Source: Deltaproteobacteria bacterium
Lineage (GTDB): Bacteria; Desulfobacterota; Desulfobacteria; Desulfobacterales; UBA11574
Reading direction: 5' to 3'
Length of the DNA: 9,398 bases
Assembly (NCBI GenBank): GCA_019313025.1
Contig: JAFDCA010000660.1
Span: 1-9,398 of the forward strand
Notes under the pieces: model-generated
Databases searched by the model: none
Told to the model about the DNA's origin: nothing
The model's input: the letters and a program-made list of their open reading frames with translations, nothing else
Shown: one piece after another, positions 5,688 to 9,398 of the stretch
How positions within the stretch are numbered: the first letter of the stretch is position 1
Layout: each line of letters begins with the position of its first letter
Made by a program: the position numbers and the translations under genes

Positions 5688-6638
5688 TCAAATGCCTAGT
5701 AGAGATTTGACATGGTTTGCTCCCAGTTCCGGGAGGCGTTTAAGGCAGTACCCTCCCTCAAGTACGGAAATCACTCTCCCATTCGAGTAAAGATCCGCCA
5801 GGGCGAGGATCTTTTCCATTATCCTTGTATATCCTTGTGTTGACAGTTTTATATCGGACATATCATCGTCAACATGGGCATCAAACCCTGCAGATACGAT
5901 GATCACATCAGGGCTGAATGCTTCCAAAACCGGGATGAGATCTCTTTGTATAAGTCCATGGTATTCTTTGTCTCCATGACCCGGTAATACCGGATAATTT
6001 CGTGTCGTTCCGGTTCCTTTGCCACTGCCGGTTTCAAAGGCTCGCCCGGTTCCGGGAAATGCAAATGTCGGATGCTGATGAATGGAGTAGTAAAACACAT
6101 CGGGATCTTCTTCGAAAATATGCTGGGTGCCGTTACCATGATGAACGTCAAAATCGACGATTCCAACCCTTTGTATGCCCCATTCTATTTGTAAATATCT
6201 GGCGGCTATTGCAACATTATTAAAATAGCAAAATCCCATGGCTTGGTCATATTCCGCATGATGACCAGGGGGTCTGACAGCGCAGAAGACATTGTCCAGT
6301 TTGCCCATGAGCACTCTGTTTGCGGCATCAAGAATGCCGCCAACAGCCAGAAGGGCCGTCTCATAACTTTCGGCGCAAATCCGGTTGTCAGGATAGTCAA
6401 ATATCGGATTTCCAGAGCGGCAAGCAGCTTCAAAGCGTTCAATATAATTTTTTTCATGGACGGTTTCGACCCATTTTAAATCCGCCCGACTGGCCTGGAA
6501 TATGGTCAGCTTTGAAAGAAATCCGGCATCTTTTATCCCTTGATGAATGGCCTTTAGCCGTTTCGGACTTTCAGGATGGTCGGGTCCTGTGTCATGGAGA
6601 AGAAATCTTTCATCATACAAATACCCGGTTCTTTTCAT
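5688..6638 (-). CDS. Histone-deacetylase-family (class II-like, HDAH/acetylpolyamine amidohydrolase type) zinc deacylase
   Basis: A 316-residue zinc amidohydrolase predicted to cleave acyl-lysine or acetylpolyamine amides in the cytoplasm. Motifs, counted from ATG 6638: opening GYLYDERFLLHDTGPDHPE, RPPGHHAE with the tandem catalytic His at 126-127, GFCYFNN, zinc ligands Asp164 and His166 in DFDVHHGNGTQ, the third zinc ligand Asp253 in SAGFDAH, and the transition-state Tyr297 in LEGGY. RPPGHHA and EGGY place it with class II HDAH/APAH-type enzymes; Bacillus AcuC is class I-like, so this is a functional analogue rather than an orthologue. An in-frame TTG at 6647 is possible, but ATG 6638 gives the family-typical N-terminus. 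It starts 15 bases after the CooC-like gene stop and precedes the AcuB-like gene. All catalytic residues are intact. Confidence 0.95.
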   Translation of the reverse strand: MKRTGYLYDERFLLHDTGPDHPESPKRLKAIHQGIKDAGFLSKLTIFQASRADLKWVETVHEKNYIERFEAACRSGNPIFDYPDNRICAESYETALLAVGGILDAANRVLMGKLDNVFCAVRPPGHHAEYDQAMGFCYFNNVAIAARYLQIEWGIQRVGIVDFDVHHGNGTQHIFEEDPDVFYYSIHQHPTFAFPGTGRAFETGSGKGTGTTRNYPVLPGHGDKEYHGLIQRDLIPVLEAFSPDVIIVSAGFDAHVDDDMSDIKLSTQGYTRIMEKILALADLYSNGRVISVLEGGYCLKRLPELGANHVKSLLGI

Positions 6639-6653
6639 ATATTTCAAAATGGG

Positions 6654-7403
6654 CTATGGAATTATCTTGTCGAATATTTCAAATGAAGCCTTAACCGCTT
6701 GATTGTCCTCAGGAATATCAATGGTCGGTCGTCCGTTTAAATCATATTCATATACGTCGATGTCTTCAGGTATGGTCCCGGCAAATTCCAGGCCATTTTT
6801 TTTAATCATATTTAAAACGGTGTCAGATGGCGCCTCTTTAACCTGGTTGATGATGAGGTAGCTTTTGGAGACGCCGATATTCAGATTTTTTGCTAAATCA
6901 TAAATTCGAATGGCTGCCTGGAGACCTCGACGGGATGTGTCTGAAACAATGAGAAGAATGTCTACATTGCTGGTGGTCAAGCGGCTGATATGTTCCATTC
7001 CAGCTTCATTATCCATCACGATATAAGGATAATTACCGGTCAGTTTTTCCAGAAATCCTGTCAACAGTGTATTTGCAGCACAATAACATCCTGGACCTTC
7101 AGGTTGCCCCATCACAACGAGGTCGAACCCATCGTCTTCCACAATCGCCTGTTGTAGTTTCATGTTCATGAAGATGTCTTTTGTCATTCCGCTGGGCACG
7201 ATTCCCTTTTTCATTTCTTCCCGGGCATTGCCAAGGGTGTCAGTGACTTCAAGGCCACAGACTTCATTTAGGTTTGCGTTACTGTCGGCATCCACAGCAA
7301 GGATGGGTGTTTTATCCATCTTTATCAGGTACTTGATTAGCATTCCGGCAACTGTTGTTTTCCCGGTGCCTCCTTTTCCCGCAAGTGCAATTGAAAACGG
7401 CAT
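6654..7403 (-). CDS. cooC: CooC-family nickel-insertion ATPase (CO dehydrogenase maturation type)
   Basis: A 249-residue MinD/SIMIBI-class ATPase. The deviant Walker A is GKGGTGKTT at 9-17, followed by AVDADSNANLNE (36-47). Residues 99-113 (GQPEGPGCYCAANTL) hold the C106-x-C108 pair that binds nickel or zinc at the dimer interface in CooC. DNEAGMEHISR follows at 131-141, also characteristic. CooC and AcsF use ATP hydrolysis to load Ni into CO dehydrogenase or acetyl-CoA synthase, which suggests a host with the Wood-Ljungdahl carbonyl branch. No CODH or ACS subunit gene is in the window, so its client is unproven, and some CooC paralogues may serve other metalloenzymes. An in-frame TTG at 7424 is possible. 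ATG 7403 is preferred because AGGAAA lies about 10 bases upstream and the P-loop then falls at the usual position. It is the first gene of the - strand run. Confidence 0.9.
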   Translation of the reverse strand: MPFSIALAGKGGTGKTTVAGMLIKYLIKMDKTPILAVDADSNANLNEVCGLEVTDTLGNAREEMKKGIVPSGMTKDIFMNMKLQQAIVEDDGFDLVVMGQPEGPGCYCAANTLLTGFLEKLTGNYPYIVMDNEAGMEHISRLTTSNVDILLIVSDTSRRGLQAAIRIYDLAKNLNIGVSKSYLIINQVKEAPSDTVLNMIKKNGLEFAGTIPEDIDVYEYDLNGRPTIDIPEDNQAVKASFEIFDKIIP

Positions 7404-7619
7404 GGCATCTGATTTCCTTTCCAAAATAGTATTAAGTTTTAATTTAGAATTAATATTTTTGATTTTTACAAACCCTTCATATTTAAACTATAACAATTTC
7501 TGTGTAATTATTCCAGTTGAAAGGTTCAGTCAAGTTCCTTTTAGGTTTGCTGCATTTAAGATATCTATATATTTACAGATCCTCGACCGTCTCAAACTCC
7601 TTGCATTAGGTTGGAGCAT

Positions 7620-7661
7620 ATGCTAAATTTCAAAAAAAATAAAACTTTTAAGGAGATGTAG
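7620..7661 (+). CDS. Possible 13-codon upstream open reading frame before the acyl-CoA dehydrogenase
   Basis: ATG 7620 opens a 13-codon frame (MLNFKKNKTFKEM) ending in TAG at 7659-7661, six bases before the acyl-CoA dehydrogenase ATG. GGAG (7613-7616) lies 3 bases upstream. The ribosome binding site of the acyl-CoA dehydrogenase (AAGGAG, 7650-7655) lies inside this frame, so translating it could affect initiation on the main gene. Such short frames also arise by chance. The Lys-rich peptide has no recognisable meaning. Confidence 0.15.
   Translation: MLNFKKNKTFKEM
7650..7655 (+). promoter_or_regulatory. Shine-Dalgarno of the acyl-CoA dehydrogenase, unusually far from the start
   Basis: AAGGAG is a strong ribosome binding site but lies 12 bases before ATG 7668, more than the usual 5-9. 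A weaker GAAGAA (7661-7666) is nearer. No other in-frame start with the full N-terminus fits better, so ATG 7668 is retained. Confidence 0.55.
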
Positions 7662-7667
7662 AAGAAA

Positions 7668-8822
7668 ATGGATTTTGAGCTGACAAAATCACAAAAAGAA
7701 ATCCAGAAAGCTGCCAGGGATTTTGCCAAAGGGGAATTTGACAAAGATCTTGCCCTTGAGTTGGACAGAAAGCACGAATTTCCGGAAAAGATATGGAAAA
7801 AAGCCGCTGATTTGGGATTCATTGGTATTCACTTTCCGGAACAATATTCCGGTCAAGGGCTCGGTGTTCTTGAGAATATTATAGTTGCAGAAGAGTTTTG
7901 CAGCAGAGATTCTACCATCGGCAGTGCCGTGATACTTGCCGGTTTTGCATCTGAATGCGTTTTGCGTTTTGGCAGCGACGCCCTAAAAGAAAAATTTCTG
8001 CCGCCTGTTGCGGAGGGTAAAATGCTCTCTGCCGGAGCGTTTACAGAGCCTGATCACGGTTCCGATATTACAAGGATGGATACGACAGCCCAAAAGGATG
8101 GGGACGAATGGGTCATAAACGGGTCAAAAATATTCATTACCAATGGTGAGAATGCCGGCTACTACTGTGTTCTCTGCCAGACCGATCCGGAAAGCAAACC
8201 CACCTACCGTGGAATAAGCTTGATCTTGGTGGAGGCAGAACGGAAGGGAATTTCTGCGACGGATGTGGGTGAAAAGATGGGAATTCATATGATGTCCACA
8301 GCAGAGGTAAATTTTAAAGATGTCCGTGTTCCGGTTTCAAATCTTATCGGAAAAGAGGGAAAAGGGTTCTATCATGTTCTTGAATTTTTTGATGAAAGCA
8401 GGATACTGGTTGCCGCCCAGGCACTTGGAACTGCCCAGGGCGCTTTTGATCGTGCGTTGGCCTATGTAAAACAGAGAGAACAGTTCGGTAAAAAGATTGC
8501 ACAGTTTCAGGTTACCCAACACAAACTGGCAGATATGGCCACAAAAATTGAACTTTCCAGGTTAATTACTTACAAGGCTGCATGGAATTTCGATCAGGGA
8601 CGTATCGATCCAAAACTGACGTCCATGGCAAAGATGTATGCTGCCAGAACTGCAGTGGAAGTTGCCGACGAAGCCATCCAACTGCTTGGCGGATACGGAT
8701 ATATGGCAGAGTACGAAGTGGAGCGCTTTTACCGGGATGCCAAAATCACGGAAATTTATGAAGGCACCAAGGAGATCCAGAAAAACACCATTGCCAGTGC
8801 CATCATCGGGAGATTGAAGTAA
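7668..8822 (+). CDS. Acyl-CoA dehydrogenase
   Basis: A 384-residue flavoenzyme of normal length that oxidises an acyl-CoA to the 2,3-enoyl-CoA and passes electrons to electron-transfer flavoprotein. The N-terminal helical domain (1-120) is followed by the family signature AGAFTEPDHGSDIT (122-135) and INGSKIFITNG (150-160) in the beta domain. The C-terminal helical domain holds REQFGKKIAQFQ (270-281), QLLGGYGY (338-345) and the catalytic-base region ITEIYEGTKEIQ (360-371). Glu365 sits at the base position of the short- and medium-chain branch. TEPDHGSD instead of the commoner TEPGAGSD recalls some glutaryl-CoA- and alicyclic-acid-type dehydrogenases, but substrate cannot be assigned. It starts divergently from the CooC-headed operon and is followed after 59 bases by a phasin gene with its own strong ribosome binding site. 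Confidence 0.97.
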   Translation: MDFELTKSQKEIQKAARDFAKGEFDKDLALELDRKHEFPEKIWKKAADLGFIGIHFPEQYSGQGLGVLENIIVAEEFCSRDSTIGSAVILAGFASECVLRFGSDALKEKFLPPVAEGKMLSAGAFTEPDHGSDITRMDTTAQKDGDEWVINGSKIFITNGENAGYYCVLCQTDPESKPTYRGISLILVEAERKGISATDVGEKMGIHMMSTAEVNFKDVRVPVSNLIGKEGKGFYHVLEFFDESRILVAAQALGTAQGAFDRALAYVKQREQFGKKIAQFQVTQHKLADMATKIELSRLITYKAAWNFDQGRIDPKLTSMAKMYAARTAVEVADEAIQLLGGYGYMAEYEVERFYRDAKITEIYEGTKEIQKNTIASAIIGRLK

Positions 8823-8823
8823 A

Positions 8824-8849
8824 GACCTAATCCAAAGGACCAGGTTTTT
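8824..8849 (+). terminator. Weak hairpin plus T-run between the acyl-CoA dehydrogenase and phasin genes
   Basis: Immediately after the acyl-CoA dehydrogenase stop, ACCT (8825-8828) pairs with AGGT (8842-8845) and inner TCC pairs with GGA around an AAA loop, with a 2x2 internal mismatch. The right arm runs into TTTTT (8845-8849). It could partially terminate or attenuate transcription between the two genes. The stem is short, so read-through is likely. Confidence 0.3.
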
Positions 8850-8881
8850 CAGAGCAAAATATACATATAAGAGGAGGTTTT

Positions 8882-9196
8882 ATGTTGAATCTCATTAAAA
8901 AATCCATGTTGACCGGTATCGGTTTGGCCCTCATCGCAAAGGACGAGGTTGAAGATTTGGCCAAGGAACTCGTTAATAAGGGAAAAATGTCAGAAAGTGA
9001 AGGAACCAAGTTTCTGGAAGATCTTCAAAGAAGGTATGATGAAACCCAAAAAAAGCTGGAAGAAAAGGTCCAGCGAGCGGTTAAGGACTTTATGAAAAAA
9101 GCGGATGTTGTCACCGGAGATGAATTAAAAGGGTTGAAAAAGGAAATAAGGGATCTTAAAAAAGCCATCAGCGAAGGAGGGGATACTTCCAAGTAG
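8882..9196 (+). CDS. Phasin-like protein (COG3937-type polyhydroxyalkanoate synthesis regulator)
   Basis: A 104-residue protein with no signal peptide. The N-terminal segment (about 1-20, LIKKSMLTGIGLALIAKDEV) is an amphipathic, moderately hydrophobic helix followed by DLAKELVNKGKMSESEG, the pattern of the small phasin family often labelled PHA synthesis regulator. Residues about 40-75 and 80-97 are strongly charged heptad-like helices, probably coiled coils. Phasins coat polyhydroxyalkanoate granules or act as small helical adaptors; no PHA synthase is visible here, so granule function is unproven. GAGGAGG (8871-8877) lies 4 bases before the ATG, giving strong independent translation. Placement just after an acyl-CoA dehydrogenase would fit a shared link to acyl-CoA pools. 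The stop is TAG 9194-9196. Confidence 0.85.
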   Translation: MLNLIKKSMLTGIGLALIAKDEVEDLAKELVNKGKMSESEGTKFLEDLQRRYDETQKKLEEKVQRAVKDFMKKADVVTGDELKGLKKEIRDLKKAISEGGDTSK

Positions 9197-9202
9197 GGTG
9201 GC

Positions 9203-9278
9203 ATTCGTTGGCCTGTTAAAAAAACCGGTCAGCTGCCAAAAACCGGCATAACGAATCAACCGTCCAACAGGCTTAACG
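9203..9278 (+). repeat. Nested, mutually exclusive inverted repeats after the phasin gene
   Basis: Left arm ATTCGTT (9203-9209) is the exact complement of AACGAAT (9250-9256). CGTT-G-GCCTGTT (9206-9217) pairs with AACAGGC-TT-AACG (9266-9278), about 11 Watson-Crick pairs with one wobble and one bulge. The two pairings share CGTT, so only one can form at a time. Between the arms a 9-base direct repeat AAAAACCGG occurs twice (9219-9226 region and 9238-9246). No T-run follows, so it is not a classic intrinsic terminator on either strand. It may be a transcript 3'-end structure, a switchable leader for the next gene, or a remnant of a small mobile repeat. Confidence 0.45.
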
Positions 9279-9381
9279 GGCTGAAAAATTCAAAGATTTG
9301 AAGGCTCACAACAAAGCGCTTTTTCGTCAGGAATACATCCATTACCAATAAGATGATAAATACAAACAATATTCTTCTCAA

Positions 9382-9398
9382 ATGCTGAGCATAAGAAA
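9382..9398 (+). CDS. Probable start of the next gene, possibly an ABC1/UbiB (AarF) kinase (partial)
   Basis: ATG 9382 opens a frame that reads M-L-S-I-R and runs off the right edge. Bacterial ABC1/UbiB-family kinases commonly begin with a very similar N-terminus (MLSIR followed by Lys/Gln), and a small phasin followed by an ABC1 kinase is a neighbourhood I recall from related genomes. Five residues prove nothing by themselves, and there is no clear ribosome binding site before this ATG. The start sits in a tight inverted repeat, ATGCT-G-AGCAT (9382-9392), which could affect initiation. The identity is a context-based guess. Confidence 0.3.

Larger units (their letters stand above)
7404..7667. 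promoter_or_regulatory. Divergent promoter region between the - strand operon and the acyl-CoA dehydrogenase
   Basis: A 264-base AT-rich region with genes leaving in both directions, so it must drive both units. Toward the CooC gene, candidate elements are TTGACT (7533-7528) with AATAAT (7512-7507), each matching 5 of 6 consensus bases but 15 bases apart, and TATAGT (7492-7487). Toward the acyl-CoA dehydrogenase, candidates are TTGCTG (7547-7552) with TATATT (7568-7573), also 15 bases apart. Possible operator-like elements are a perfect 10-base palindrome AGCATATGCT (7615-7624) and TTAATT-TAG-AATTAA (7439-7453). No riboswitch or sigma-54 -24/-12 pair was recognised. Individual boxes are weak; only the divergent layout is firm. 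Confidence 0.5.

Noticed and set aside
6320..6694. 124-codon + strand frame antisense to the HDAC-family gene
   Set aside because: The opposite strand encodes an intact zinc deacylase with every catalytic motif. The + frame shows no motif and no ribosome binding site.
7591..7624. Sigma-54 promoter before the acyl-CoA dehydrogenase (TTGCA at 7601)
   Set aside because: No GG dinucleotide lies at the required distance upstream of the GC, so the -24/-12 pair is absent.
7162..7626. 154-codon + strand frame over the start of the CooC gene and the divergent promoter region
   Set aside because: It is mostly antisense to the CooC P-loop region. The rest is AT-rich intergenic DNA, the residues look like a shadow, and no domain is recognised.
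9203..9278. Integron attC site
   Set aside because: A single RYYYAAC-like box (GCTTAAC, 9271-9277) is present, but no GTTRRRY partner lies in the required arrangement, and there are no cassette genes or integrase.
9194..9301. Continuation of the phasin frame for about 34 codons past its TAG stop, as if by read-through or pyrrolysine
   Set aside because: The phasin ends normally with a charged C-terminus. The continuation coincides with the inverted repeats, and nothing in the window points to pyrrolysine use.
1..9398. Defence system, prophage, insertion sequence or CRISPR array
   Set aside because: Every gene is accounted for by metabolic, regulatory or envelope families. The sirtuin here is a full stand-alone deacylase with no ThsA- or DSR-type partner, and no spaced repeats or transposase genes were seen.

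Overview
The window reads as a chromosomal stretch from an anaerobic, AT-leaning bacterium, most likely a sulfate reducer of the Desulfobacterota (Desulfobacteraceae-like). This is inferred from gene content, not from a marker gene: a CooC-type nickel-insertion ATPase, a protein resembling the corrinoid iron-sulfur protein (CFeSP) of the Wood-Ljungdahl pathway, a beta-oxidation acyl-CoA dehydrogenase, and a short COG3937-type phasin. Gene packing is dense. No gene-free stretch exceeds about 265 bases, and no tRNA, rRNA, CRISPR array, insertion sequence or prophage gene is visible.

Layout. (1) Bases 1-110 hold the probable 3' tail of an unidentified + strand gene. (2) Bases 261-1641 carry two + strand genes: a PaaI-type hotdog thioesterase and an exported protein joining an NTF2/SnoaL-like domain to an AMIN domain. 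(3) Seven genes on the - strand run from 7403 down to 1646. In transcription order they are a CooC-family ATPase, a class II-like histone-deacetylase-family amidohydrolase, an AcuB-like CBS-CBS-ACT protein, a PrmA-like methyltransferase, a metallo-beta-lactamase-fold hydrolase, a Sir2 NAD-dependent deacylase, and a small CFeSP-like protein. The last meets the AMIN gene tail to tail with 4 bases between the stop codons. (4) A 264-base divergent intergenic region separates this run from a + strand acyl-CoA dehydrogenase and a phasin-like protein. (5) The last 200 bases contain nested inverted repeats, and the final 17 bases probably open the next gene, possibly an ABC1/UbiB kinase.

How the genes may work together. 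The - strand run puts two mechanistically unrelated lysine deacylases (one zinc-dependent, one NAD-dependent) beside a CBS-ACT ligand sensor and a probable protein lysine methyltransferase. It is bracketed by two proteins with carbonyl-branch C1 affinities (CooC and the CFeSP-like protein). Together with the flanking acyl-CoA dehydrogenase and thioesterase, this suggests a protein acyl-lysine housekeeping module tied to acyl-CoA and acetyl-CoA metabolism. No lysine acetyltransferase and no CODH/ACS structural gene lies in the window, so this functional link is inference. The most unusual single gene is the CFeSP-like protein: it appears to join the iron-sulfur module directly to the corrinoid-binding domain without the TIM barrel, and one of its four expected cluster cysteines is an arginine.
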